A stretch of DNA of 64,000 bases, taken from the NCBI RefSeq assembly GCF_026810505.1, contig NZ_CP101750.1, positions 1,393,448 through 1,457,447 on the forward strand, in the 5' to 3' direction. Shown one piece after another: positions 1-8,193 of this stretch. The notes under the pieces are model-generated. The model saw only the letters and a program-made list of their open reading frames with translations, did not search any database and was not told the DNA's origin. Numbering within the stretch: position 1 is the first letter of the stretch; the number at the start of each line of letters is the position of its first letter. The DNA comes from Streptomyces sp. Je 1-369 (GTDB lineage: Bacteria > Actinomycetota > Actinomycetes > Streptomycetales > Streptomycetaceae). The position numbers were made by a program, and so were the translations under genes.

Positions 1-180
1 GCCTTCGTCACCGCGTTCCTGCACTCCCTCTTCGAGGGGCGTCCGGTGGAGGAGTGCGTGCTCGCCGGGTCCGTCTCGGGGGCCTTCGCCTGCGGCAGCG
101 CGGGCACCCACACCGAGTTCATCGACCTGCCGGGGCTGCGTGGCGCGTGTGCGCGCGCGAGCGCCGCCGCCACCGGCTGA
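1..180 (+). CDS. PfkB-family sugar kinase, C-terminal fragment
   Basis: Frame 1 is open from the window edge to a TGA at 178-180, giving the last 59 residues of a protein. It begins AFVTAFLHSLFEG, which is what normally follows the DTTGAGD signature of ribokinase/PfkB kinases, and then has the usual Ala/Gly/Ser-rich closing helix (LAGSVSGAFACGSAGTHTEF). The signature itself lies outside the window, so the family call rests on this pattern. The gene ends only 15 nt before the glycosyltransferase start and probably begins or continues the same operon. By context it may phosphorylate a sugar or cyclitol; in acarbose producers the acarbose 7-kinase AcbK is of this family. Identity of the substrate is inference. 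Confidence 0.65.
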   Translation, partial: AFVTAFLHSLFEGRPVEECVLAGSVSGAFACGSAGTHTEFIDLPGLRGACARASAAATG

Positions 181-195
181 GGGAGCTGCGCGCAC

Positions 196-3100
196 GTGCA
201 CATCATCAACTTCTCGTACGAGTGCGGCGGTTTCGACAACCGTCTGATGCGGGGCGGGCTCTCGCCGCTGGTGTGGAACCTGTCGCGGGAGTACGCCGCG
301 CGCGGCCACCGCGTCTCCGTGATCACCCCGGCCCACGGCCACCTCGACCGGCTCCGGGAGACGTTCCCGATCGAGGAGCTCGACTACCGCGCGGACCACG
401 TGGTGCCGCTCGTCCTCGACCCGGCGGTGTGGCCCGGCCACCCGGCGGAGGTGGCCGTCGAGCTGACCACGCGCGCGTACCGGCTCCGCCTGGACGGCGT
501 GGACGTCTACTTCCTGTCCAACGCCCACCTGGACCTGCTGCCCGACCGGCTCTACCCGCCGCCCGGCCTTGAGGGCCGGGACCTCGCGCACTTCAAGCCG
601 CTGGTGTTCCAGGTGGAGGGGGTGCGCTTCATCAGGTCCGGTCTGCCGCTCGGCCCCGCCCCGGGGACGTCCGGCCCCGAGCCCGCGATCGTGCACGGCT
701 TCGAGCCGTACTACCACTACCTGCTGCCGCCCGTGCTCGCCGCCGATCCGCGGTTCCGCACCGTGAGCACGGTCGCGGCCAACGCGCCCGTCGGACAGCA
801 GGTCCACCGCCCGCAGGTGGAGCGCCTCCTCGCGCTCCTCGGCGCCGGTGCGGGCATCGACCTGGACGCGCTCGACGGCCCCCCGCCACCGGAGGACTCT
901 CCGGTGGCGACCATCGCGCGGGCCCTCGCCGGCACGCGCATGCACCAGGAGCGCAGGCCCGACCACGTCGGCGTGTTCCCCCTGGTCGCCGCGCACGCGG
1001 ACCTCGTCGACTTCGTCTCACCCGGCCAGCGCGCCTACTGCAGCACCTTCGAAGGCACCCCCTTCGAAGCGCTCTTCGCCACGCTTCCGGTGGCCCGCGA
1101 ACTCCGCACCCATCCGCACAAGCTCCTCATGGGCGGCTGCGGGGTGGCCGAAAGCTGGCTCGCCCGGGACCCTGCCGGGGTGGACCGCGCCGCCGTCCTG
1201 AGCGGGCTCGGCCTCGACCCGGCGCGCCCCGTCTTCTTCCACGCGGCGCGCTACGCCGTGCACCACAAGGGCCAGCTGGAGCTGATGCGCGCGGTGGAGG
1301 AGGTCCTCGCCACCGACCCGGACATCAGCTTCGTCATCCGCTGCGCGACCGGCGGAGGCGGCGAGACCTCCCCCGCCGGGCCCGCCGCCGCGAACGCCTA
1401 CTTCCAGGGCATCGCCGACCGTTACCCGGGCCAGGTCCACCTGGACTGGCGCCTCGCCGACGAGGACACCCTCTTCGAACAGGCCGCCTGCGCCGACTTC
1501 TGCGTCAACCCCTCCAAGTACGAACTGGACGGCTTCCTCATCGCCCAGGCCGAGGCGATGGCGTGCGGGGCGGTGCCGATCGCCACGGATCAGCGGGTCA
1601 CCGGCCACTTCGGGCACGCGCGACCGCTCACGGACCCGACGGCGACGGGTTTCTCCGTACGCGGCTCGTTCCGCGACGACGACCCCGTACTCGCCCGCGA
1701 ACTGGCCGACCGAATACGTGAGGCCGCGGCGGTCTTCCGGGGCGACCCGGACACGTACGACCGCCTGTCGGCCAACGCCCGCCGCGTGGCCCGCCGGTTC
1801 ACCTGGCCCGGCAGCGCGGAACTGCGCCTCACCGCGTTCGACACGCTGCTGCGCGGCGAACGGCAGCCCTTCCCCGCCGAGGACGCCATCGCGTGGGGCT
1901 GGTTCGACGCGCTGGACGACGCGGACTTCGCACGACACGGGGAGCTGATCGCGGGGGCGGCGGCCGAAAGGGGCGACGCGGCCGCGTACGCGCGGTGCGC
2001 TCCGTTGGACGGGCTCGCGGTGGAGCGGCTCTTCGAAGCGGCTTATGCCCGCGCGGACTTCGCGCGGGGCGCGGAACTCGCGGAGACGGCGGGGCGCGAC
2101 GACTGGACGGCACGGCTGGCGGAGCGGTGCCGGGTGACGCCGAGTCCTGAGGGAGACGGTCGCGGGTGGCGGGTCGAGTACGTCCATGCCGGGGCGGAGC
2201 GCGTGGAGGTGGTGGTGGAGTCGACGGGGGTGGCGGGGCCCGGGGCGGTGGGGTCCGGGGCGTCACGGTCCGAGGCGTCACGGTCCGAGGCGGTGCGGGA
2301 GTCCGTCGCCGAAGCGGTCGCCTCGGATGAGGCCGTGCCCGTCGGGAGCGGGGTCGGGTTCGTGGCTCTGCGGGCCGCGGGCGACGGCACGTTCCACGGG
2401 GTTCTCGACCGGCTGCCCGTGGGGCGGGAGCTCGTCGTCATGGTGACTTTGCGCTCGGGGCGGGTCGCCTGGGACGCCGTCCCGTTCACTGGGGCGCCGC
2501 CGCCCTACCGGGTCGTCGCCACCGACCTCGACGGCACCCTGCTCCGCGGCGACCTGTCCGTGTCCGACCGCACCCGTCGCGCCCTCGCCCTGGCCACCGG
2601 GGCGGGCGCGCACCACCTCGTCGTCACCGGGCGGCCCGCCGCCGCCTGCCGGGAGTTCCTCACCGCGCTCGGCTACCGGGGCATCGCGGTGTGCGGGCAG
2701 GGCGCGCAGCTGTACGACGCGGGCGCGGACCGGCTCCTCGACTCCGCACGGCTCGACCTCGACCTGGCCAGGTCGGTGGTCGACCGGGTCGAGGACGCGC
2801 TCGGCACGCTGGAGCTGGGGGTCGTCACGGCGCCGCCCGAAAGCCGGTTCAAGGTGACGCCGCGCTTCGGTGAACGGGTCCGGCACGGCTGGGACGTCAC
2901 GGCCGACCGCGCACAGCTGTGGTCCGCCCCCATCGACAAGCTGGTCCTGCACCACCCGGACGTACCGGAGGACGAACTGGCGGGCGTCACCGAGAAGTTG
3001 TGCGGCGACGACGTGAGCGTCGTGCACTCCGTGAAGGGCATGGTGGAGGTGCTGCCCCTGGGAACCACCAAGGGCGCGGGGGTCGCACGGGCGGCCCGGC

Positions 3101-3399
3101 TCCTCGGCTTCACGGCCGCGGACACCATCGCGTTCGGCGACATGCCCAACGACATTCCCCTCCTCGCCTGGGCGGCCCACGGCGTGGCCGTCGCCAACGC
3201 CCATCCGGAGCTGCGCGCCATGGCCGACGAGGTCGCGCCGAGCAACGACGAGGACGGCGTCGCGGTCGTCCTGGAACGGCTCTTCACCCCGACACGGAAC
3301 CCGGCACCGGCACCAGCACCGGCACCGGCATCGGCACGGAACCCCGCACCGGCACCGACCCCGACGCCGAAGACACCGAGACCGGGGGCACCCGCATGA
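196..3399 (+). CDS. GT5-like glycosyltransferase fused to HAD (Cof-type) phosphatase
   Basis: A 1067-residue two-domain protein starting at GTG 196. Residues 1 to about 560 form a GT-B glycosyltransferase resembling the glycogen/starch synthase group: an N-terminal loop GGLSPLVWNLSREYAARGHRV near residue 20, and a C-terminal nucleotide-binding segment VNPSKYELDGFLIAQAEAM with its paired acidic residues. A linker rich in Glu, Val and Ser repeats follows. Residues from about 772 form a HAD phosphatase: nucleophile motif DLDGT at 777-781 and acidic motif GDMPND at 981-986, typical of Cof/trehalose-phosphatase-like enzymes. The last 35 residues are Pro/Ala repeats. The arrangement resembles fused sugar-phosphate synthase/phosphatases: make a phosphorylated glycoside, then dephosphorylate it. 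In acarbose synthesis AcbS is also a GT5-like (pseudo)glycosyltransferase. Substrates here are unknown. The stop overlaps the malQ start. Confidence 0.8.
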   Translation: MHIINFSYECGGFDNRLMRGGLSPLVWNLSREYAARGHRVSVITPAHGHLDRLRETFPIEELDYRADHVVPLVLDPAVWPGHPAEVAVELTTRAYRLRLDGVDVYFLSNAHLDLLPDRLYPPPGLEGRDLAHFKPLVFQVEGVRFIRSGLPLGPAPGTSGPEPAIVHGFEPYYHYLLPPVLAADPRFRTVSTVAANAPVGQQVHRPQVERLLALLGAGAGIDLDALDGPPPPEDSPVATIARALAGTRMHQERRPDHVGVFPLVAAHADLVDFVSPGQRAYCSTFEGTPFEALFATLPVARELRTHPHKLLMGGCGVAESWLARDPAGVDRAAVLSGLGLDPARPVFFHAARYAVHHKGQLELMRAVEEVLATDPDISFVIRCATGGGGETSPAGPAAANAYFQGIADRYPGQVHLDWRLADEDTLFEQAACADFCVNPSKYELDGFLIAQAEAMACGAVPIATDQRVTGHFGHARPLTDPTATGFSVRGSFRDDDPVLARELADRIREAAAVFRGDPDTYDRLSANARRVARRFTWPGSAELRLTAFDTLLRGERQPFPAEDAIAWGWFDALDDADFARHGELIAGAAAERGDAAAYARCAPLDGLAVERLFEAAYARADFARGAELAETAGRDDWTARLAERCRVTPSPEGDGRGWRVEYVHAGAERVEVVVESTGVAGPGAVGSGASRSEASRSEAVRESVAEAVASDEAVPVGSGVGFVALRAAGDGTFHGVLDRLPVGRELVVMVTLRSGRVAWDAVPFTGAPPPYRVVATDLDGTLLRGDLSVSDRTRRALALATGAGAHHLVVTGRPAAACREFLTALGYRGIAVCGQGAQLYDAGADRLLDSARLDLDLARSVVDRVEDALGTLELGVVTAPPESRFKVTPRFGERVRHGWDVTADRAQLWSAPIDKLVLHHPDVPEDELAGVTEKLCGDDVSVVHSVKGMVEVLPLGTTKGAGVARAARLLGFTAADTIAFGDMPNDIPLLAWAAHGVAVANAHPELRAMADEVAPSNDEDGVAVVLERLFTPTRNPAPAPAPAPASARNPAPAPTPTPKTPRPGAPA

Positions 3400-5522
3400 C
3401 CGACGCACTCACCGCCCTCGCCCACGCCCACGGAGTGGCCACCGCCTACACCACCGACCGCGGCCACCGCGTCGACGTCGCCCCGGACACGCTGGTCGCC
3501 GTCCTCGCGGCGTGCGGCGTGGACGCGTCGACAGAGGCGGCGGCACGCGTGGCCCTGGAGACCCACCGACGCGGGCAGGCAGAGAGACTGCTGCCCCCGT
3601 GTGTGGTGCTGCGCGTCCCCGGAGACGGCACCCCGAACAGCACCCGCCCCCTCCCCGCCCACCTCACGCAGCACACCGAAGCACACGTGCGGTTGGAGTC
3701 CGGCGGCACGAGCGGCCTCTCCCCCACCCTCCCACCCGGCCACCACATCCTCCACGTCCGAACCCCCGGCGGACAGCGGGCGCACGCACCCCTCCTTGCC
3801 GTGCCCGACCGCCTGCCCACCCCCGCGGGCCGCACCTGGGGCTTCCTGATCCAGCTCTACTCCGTCCTCTCCCACCGCTCCTGGGGCATGGGCGACCTCG
3901 GCGACCTGGCGGAGCTCGCCTCCTGGTCGGGGCGGGAGCTCGGCGCGGGGTTCGTCCAGCTCGGGCCGTTGCACGCGGTGGAGCCGGGGCCGCTGCCCGA
4001 CCCGTCCCCGTACCGGCCGAGTTCACGGCGTTTCGCCGACCCCATGCACGTACGCGTGGAGGCGGTGCCGGAGTACGCCTACCTCGACCCGGCGGCGCGC
4101 CCCGCCGTGGACGACCTCGTCGCCCGCGCGCGACGGCTGAACGTCGCCGTTCTGGACGGGAGTTCACTCATCGACCGCGAGGCCGTGCGCGAGCTCAAGC
4201 AGCGCGCGCTGCGAGCCGTGCGCGACGTACCACTGCTGCCAGGGCGGGCCGCGGCCTTCGCCGCGTTCGTCGAGCGCGAGGGGCAGGGCCTCACCGACTA
4301 CGCCACGTGGTGCGCGCTCGCCGACGTGCACGGCCGGGCGTGGCGGTCCTGGCCCGCCGAGCTGCGCGACCCCCGCTCCCCCGCCGTGGCGCGGGCCCGC
4401 AACGAGCTCTCCGCGGCCGTCGACCACCACCGGTGGCTCGCCTGGATCACCGACGAGCAGCTGGCGTCCGCACAGGCCGCGGCGGTCGGCTCGGGCATGC
4501 CGGTCGGACTCGTCCACGACCTGGCGGTCGGCGTCGCGCCGGAGGGGGCCGACGCCTGGGCCCTGCAACGCTGCCTGGCCGCGGGCATGAGCGTGGGCGC
4601 GCCGCCGGACGACTTCAACCGGCGTGGCCAGGACTGGGGCCAGCCGCCGTGGCGGCCGGACGCCCTCGCGGCGGAGGGCTACCGGCCCTTCGCCGAGCTG
4701 CTCCGCTCCGGGCTGCGGCACGCCGGGGCCCTGCGCGTGGATCACGTCATGGGGCTCTCGCGGCTGTGGTGGGTACCGGAGGGGCGGCCGCCGACGGAGG
4801 GCACATACGTCAGGTACGACCGGGACGCGATGCTCGGCGTCCTCGCCCTGGAGGCGTACCGCGCGGGCGCCGCGGTGATCGGCGAGGATCTCGGCACCGT
4901 CGAGGACGGCATGCGCGAGGAGCTCGCTGGGCGCGGCATGCTCGGCACGTCCGTGCAGCGCTTCGAGTACCTGGGCGGCTCCGCGGGCCGGCACGGTCCG
5001 CTGCCGCCCGACCAGTGGCGGGCGAACTGTCTGGCCACGCTCACGACCCACGACCTGCCGACGACGGCGGCCTGGCTCTCCGGCGAGCACGTGGACCTGC
5101 GGGCGCGGCTCGGGCTGCTGACCCGGCCGGAGGCCGAGGAGAAGGCGGCGGCAGCGGCCGAGCGCGACGGCTGGCTCGCCGAGCTGACCCGGCTGGGCCT
5201 GCTGCCCGATCCGGACGGCGAGGTCGCCGCGCTGCACCGGTTCCTGCGGCGCACTCCGGCCCGGATGCTCGGCGTCTGGCTGCCGGACGCGACGGGCGAC
5301 CGGCGACCGCAGAACCTGCCGGGCACGGCCACGGTGCACCCCAACTGGCGGCTGCCGGTGGCGGACGCACGGGGACGCCCGGTCCCGCTGGAGGAGCTTC
5401 CCGCGTCCACGCTGGTCCGGATCCTGGCGGACGTCTTCGCGCCCGGCACCGCGGACGTCCTCGCGCACGACACCACTGAGAACAACACCAAGGAGAGTCA
5501 TGGCAGGCCAGGTTCTTGCTGA
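3396..5522 (+). CDS. malQ: 4-alpha-glucanotransferase (amylomaltase)
   Basis: 708 residues from ATG 3396, which overlaps the previous stop as ATGA. GH77 family: it disproportionates maltooligosaccharides by transferring alpha-1,4-glucan segments. The N-terminal 145 residues are the small actinobacterial MalQ extension. The catalytic barrel follows from GFLIQLYSV, with the nucleophile Asp in ALRVDHVMGL, the acid/base Glu in VIGEDLGTVEDG, and the transition-state Asp in TTHDLPTTAAWL, so all three catalytic carboxylates are present. The last codons overlap the cyclase start by 23 nt, showing translational coupling. A MalQ inside a cyclitol operon recalls acbQ in acarbose clusters. It may supply or extend maltooligosaccharide acceptors, or it may simply serve glycogen metabolism. 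Confidence 0.9.
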   Translation: MTDALTALAHAHGVATAYTTDRGHRVDVAPDTLVAVLAACGVDASTEAAARVALETHRRGQAERLLPPCVVLRVPGDGTPNSTRPLPAHLTQHTEAHVRLESGGTSGLSPTLPPGHHILHVRTPGGQRAHAPLLAVPDRLPTPAGRTWGFLIQLYSVLSHRSWGMGDLGDLAELASWSGRELGAGFVQLGPLHAVEPGPLPDPSPYRPSSRRFADPMHVRVEAVPEYAYLDPAARPAVDDLVARARRLNVAVLDGSSLIDREAVRELKQRALRAVRDVPLLPGRAAAFAAFVEREGQGLTDYATWCALADVHGRAWRSWPAELRDPRSPAVARARNELSAAVDHHRWLAWITDEQLASAQAAAVGSGMPVGLVHDLAVGVAPEGADAWALQRCLAAGMSVGAPPDDFNRRGQDWGQPPWRPDALAAEGYRPFAELLRSGLRHAGALRVDHVMGLSRLWWVPEGRPPTEGTYVRYDRDAMLGVLALEAYRAGAAVIGEDLGTVEDGMREELAGRGMLGTSVQRFEYLGGSAGRHGPLPPDQWRANCLATLTTHDLPTTAAWLSGEHVDLRARLGLLTRPEAEEKAAAAAERDGWLAELTRLGLLPDPDGEVAALHRFLRRTPARMLGVWLPDATGDRRPQNLPGTATVHPNWRLPVADARGRPVPLEELPASTLVRILADVFAPGTADVLAHDTTENNTKESHGRPGSC

Positions 5523-6696
5523 GGCGGAGACCACAGGTGTCCGTGAGGACGCCGGGGGCTTCGACCTGCTCGCACCGGACGGCACCGGCTACCGCGTCGA
5601 CGTCACGGGCGGGGTCTTCCACCCGGACAACCCGCTGCTCGCGGAGTACGTGGCGGGCCGCCGCGTGGTGGCCTTCATCGGACCCACCGTGGACCGAATC
5701 TACGGCAGGCAGCTCCGCCATTACCTCACCACCCGCCTGGAGCCCGGCAGTTGGAGCGTGCACACCATCGCCACCGGCGAGCACAACAAGTCGCTGAACT
5801 CGGTGGAATCGGTCTGCGCGACCGCCAAGGCGGCGGGCCTGGACCGGCACGGGGTGATGCTCGCGGTGGGCGGCGGCATCGTCGCGGACATCGTCGGCTT
5901 CGCCGCGTCCATGTACGCACGCGGCATCCGCTACATCAAGGTCAACACCAGCCTGGTGGGGCAGGTCGACGTCGGCGTCGGCGTCAAGACCGGCGTCAAC
6001 GCCCTGCACAGCAAGAACATGTTCGGCGCCTACCACCCCGCCCACGCCTCCCTCAACGACCCGGCGCTCCTTGACACCCTGCCGGCGCGCGAGATCCGCT
6101 GCGGCCTCGCCGAGATCGTGAAGATGGCGGTGATCCTCGACGGCGACTTGTTCAGGACGCTGGAGCGGCACCCGGACGCGTTCCGCCGCGGCCCGTCCGG
6201 CGCGGCGGTCCCGGGCGACGACGTGGAGACGTACATCGTCCGCACCTCCATGCGGCTCATGATGGAGGAGCTCTGCCCGAACCTGCGCGAGCACGAGCTC
6301 GCCCGGCTCGTCGACTTCGGCCACACGTTCAGCCCGGTGATCGAGACGGCGGGCGGCCACCGGCTGGCCCACGGCGAGGCGGTCGCCGTCGACATGGCGC
6401 TGTCCGCGCACGTCGCGCGGCTGCTCGGGCTCACCGACGAGGACACGTGCGAGCGGATCGTGGCCCTGCTCGAGGGGATCGGCCTGCCCGTGTACGACCC
6501 GGCCACCTGCACGCCCGAGCTGATGACGCAGGCTCTGCGGGCGTCGTGGCAGCGCCGGGGCCGCAAGCTGCACCTGGTCGTGCCGACCGCGCTGGGCAAG
6601 GCGGCCTTCGTCGACGAGCTGGAGCACCTCCCGACGGAGACGCTGCGGGCGGCTCTGGACGCGCTGGCGGACCGGGCGGTGCGGCGCGATGGCTGA
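5500..6696 (+). CDS. Sedoheptulose 7-phosphate cyclase, 2-epi-5-epi-valiolone synthase type
   Basis: 398 residues, ATG 5500. Dehydroquinate-synthase superfamily: NAD motif AVGGGIVADIVGFAASMYARG near residue 122, then VGVGVKTGVN and the Zn ligands Glu in GLAEIVKMAV, His in DFGHTFSPVIE and His in LAHGEAVAVDM. The sequence FGHTFSP replaces the GHTFGHA of true 3-dehydroquinate synthases, a mark of the sugar-phosphate cyclases that use sedoheptulose 7-phosphate. The best fit is 2-epi-5-epi-valiolone synthase (as ValA or AcbC), which makes the C7 cyclitol core of validamycin and acarbose. 2-epi-valiolone synthase or a gadusol-type enzyme cannot be excluded by eye. Neighbouring kinases, reductase and glycosyltransferase fit a C7-cyclitol pathway. 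Overlaps malQ by 23 nt and the cupin gene by 8 nt. Confidence 0.85.
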   Translation: MAGQVLAEAETTGVREDAGGFDLLAPDGTGYRVDVTGGVFHPDNPLLAEYVAGRRVVAFIGPTVDRIYGRQLRHYLTTRLEPGSWSVHTIATGEHNKSLNSVESVCATAKAAGLDRHGVMLAVGGGIVADIVGFAASMYARGIRYIKVNTSLVGQVDVGVGVKTGVNALHSKNMFGAYHPAHASLNDPALLDTLPAREIRCGLAEIVKMAVILDGDLFRTLERHPDAFRRGPSGAAVPGDDVETYIVRTSMRLMMEELCPNLREHELARLVDFGHTFSPVIETAGGHRLAHGEAVAVDMALSAHVARLLGLTDEDTCERIVALLEGIGLPVYDPATCTPELMTQALRASWQRRGRKLHLVVPTALGKAAFVDELEHLPTETLRAALDALADRAVRRDG

Positions 6697-7108
6697 GCAC
6701 ACGCCGCCCACCACGGCGGGAACCGCGGGAGTGCAGCAACGCACGGTCAACGTAAAGGATCTGCTGACCGCCAAGGAGCACGACCACGGCGGCCTCGGCA
6801 CGATCCTCGCGCACCGCGTCTTCGCCCGCGCGGAGGGCGCAGCCGGTGCGGACTTCATCGATCTGGCGGTCCTGCCGCCCGGTACGTCCATCGGCAGGCA
6901 CCGGCACGGGGCGGACCGTGAGACGTACGTCGTGCTCGCCGGGAGCGGGCTGATGTTCCGCGACGGGGCGGAGTTCCGGGTGGGAACGGGGGACGTCGTC
7001 GTCAATCGCCCCTACGGCGAGCACGGCCTGTACAACGACTCCGAGGACGCCACGGATCTGCACCTGCTGGTCTTCGAGGAGGCAGTGCGTGACGACGAAG
7101 GAAGCTGA
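6689..7108 (+). CDS. Cupin-domain protein
   Basis: 139 residues, ATG 6689, overlapping the cyclase stop by 8 nt and the ROK kinase start by 20 nt, so certainly part of the operon. A single double-stranded beta-helix: metal motif 1 is GRHRHGADRETYVV (His, His, Glu) with the closing His in YGEHGLYN. The first 45 residues are not conserved-looking. Small cupins of this type bind a divalent metal and may act as isomerases, dioxygenases or sensors. Placement directly after the cyclase suggests action on a cyclitol intermediate (for example epimerisation or dehydration), but nothing in the sequence fixes the reaction. Confidence 0.8.
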   Translation: MAEHTPPTTAGTAGVQQRTVNVKDLLTAKEHDHGGLGTILAHRVFARAEGAAGADFIDLAVLPPGTSIGRHRHGADRETYVVLAGSGLMFRDGAEFRVGTGDVVVNRPYGEHGLYNDSEDATDLHLLVFEEAVRDDEGS

Positions 7109-8156
7109 CCGGCCGCCCGAGTCCTTCACCGTGCTCGACGTGGGCGGGACCACGCTGCGGATCGGGAGTTACGCCCCGGCCACCGGCCGCCTCTCACGGG
7201 TGCGCCGCGTCCCGGTCGAGGGCAAGGTGCTGCACCCGGACGCGTCCGTGCCGGAGCTGCAGGAGCGGGTGGTGGAGCAGATCGTGCGCGAGGTCGACCG
7301 GCACGGCGCCGGTACGGGTGGGGTGCCGCATGCGGTCGGTATCGCCTTCGCGGGGCCGGTGACGGCGGATGGCCTGGTCGTCGCGGCGCCCACAGTGTGG
7401 GGGCTGCGCGGCGCACCGCTGCCCCTCGGCGCGCTGTTGGGCGAGCGGATCGGGGTGCCGGTCGCCGTCGTCAACGATCTCACGGCGGCGGCCTGGCGGT
7501 ACGCGGCCACGGAGCCGGAGCCGTTCTGTCTGCTCACCGTCAGCTCGGGCATCGGCAACAAGGTCTTCCGCGGCGGTGATGTGCTCGTCGACCCCGCGGG
7601 GCACGGCGGCGAACTGGGTCACTGGGTCTGCGACCCCTCGCCCGACGCGCCGCTGTGCGACTGCGGCGGCCGTGGCCACCTGGGTGCCGTCGCCTCCGGG
7701 CGCGGGGTGCTCGCGGCGGCCCGGCGCGCGGCGGTGGCGGACCCGGCCGAATTCGCCGCGTCCCGTCTCGCCGCCCTCTGCGGGGGCGGTCACCCGGACG
7801 CGATCGGCAATCCGGCGTTGGCCAAGGCGATCGCGGAGGGCGACCCGTTCGCCACGGGGGTGCTCCGCGGCACGCTCGTACCGCTCGCCCAAGCCGTCTC
7901 GGCGGTCTTCACGTCGATCGGGGTGTGCCGCTTCATCCTGATGGGCGGTTTCGCTCTGGCGGTCGGGGAGCGGTACCGGGCGCTGCTGGTGGAGGAGCTG
8001 GTCCGCCAGGGCTGCTTCGGCCTCGCCGCGGACCACGTGGACGCTCTGATATCCCTCGGTGCCCCCGACGACGACCACGGCCTGCTCGGCGCGGGCCGCC
8101 TTCTGACGACCAGGACGACCAGGACGATCAGCACGGCCGGTGGGGCGACCGCGTAA
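7089..8156 (+). CDS. ROK-family sugar/cyclitol kinase
   Basis: 355 residues from GTG 7089, inside the end of the cupin gene. N-terminal ATP site TVLDVGGTTLRIG, catalytic Asp in VVNDLTAAAW, and the ROK zinc region GGELGH followed by CDCGGRGHLGAV. The usual third zinc Cys (CxCGxxGC) is His here, which could still coordinate zinc. No helix-turn-helix is present, so it is an enzyme rather than a ROK repressor. The glucokinase-like kinases AcbM and ValC that phosphorylate 2-epi-5-epi-valiolone or valienone at O-7 belong to the same broad group. A cyclitol 7-kinase role is therefore plausible, and plain glucokinase is the alternative. Followed after 37 nt by the reductase gene. Confidence 0.8.
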   Translation: MTTKEADRPPESFTVLDVGGTTLRIGSYAPATGRLSRVRRVPVEGKVLHPDASVPELQERVVEQIVREVDRHGAGTGGVPHAVGIAFAGPVTADGLVVAAPTVWGLRGAPLPLGALLGERIGVPVAVVNDLTAAAWRYAATEPEPFCLLTVSSGIGNKVFRGGDVLVDPAGHGGELGHWVCDPSPDAPLCDCGGRGHLGAVASGRGVLAAARRAAVADPAEFAASRLAALCGGGHPDAIGNPALAKAIAEGDPFATGVLRGTLVPLAQAVSAVFTSIGVCRFILMGGFALAVGERYRALLVEELVRQGCFGLAADHVDALISLGAPDDDHGLLGAGRLLTTRTTRTISTAGGATA

Positions 8157-8193
8157 CGCCGTCCCTCCCCGCCCCTCACAGACAGGCCCCCGC

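Noticed and set aside
2278..3408. Long minus-strand open frames opposite the glycosyltransferase-HAD and malQ genes
   Set aside because: Shadow frames caused by high GC at third positions; the plus-strand frames carry complete catalytic motifs.
5500..6696. 3-dehydroquinate synthase (aroB) for the cyclase gene
   Set aside because: FGHTFSP replaces the GHTFGHA of AroB and the neighbours are sugar kinases and glucan enzymes, not shikimate genes.
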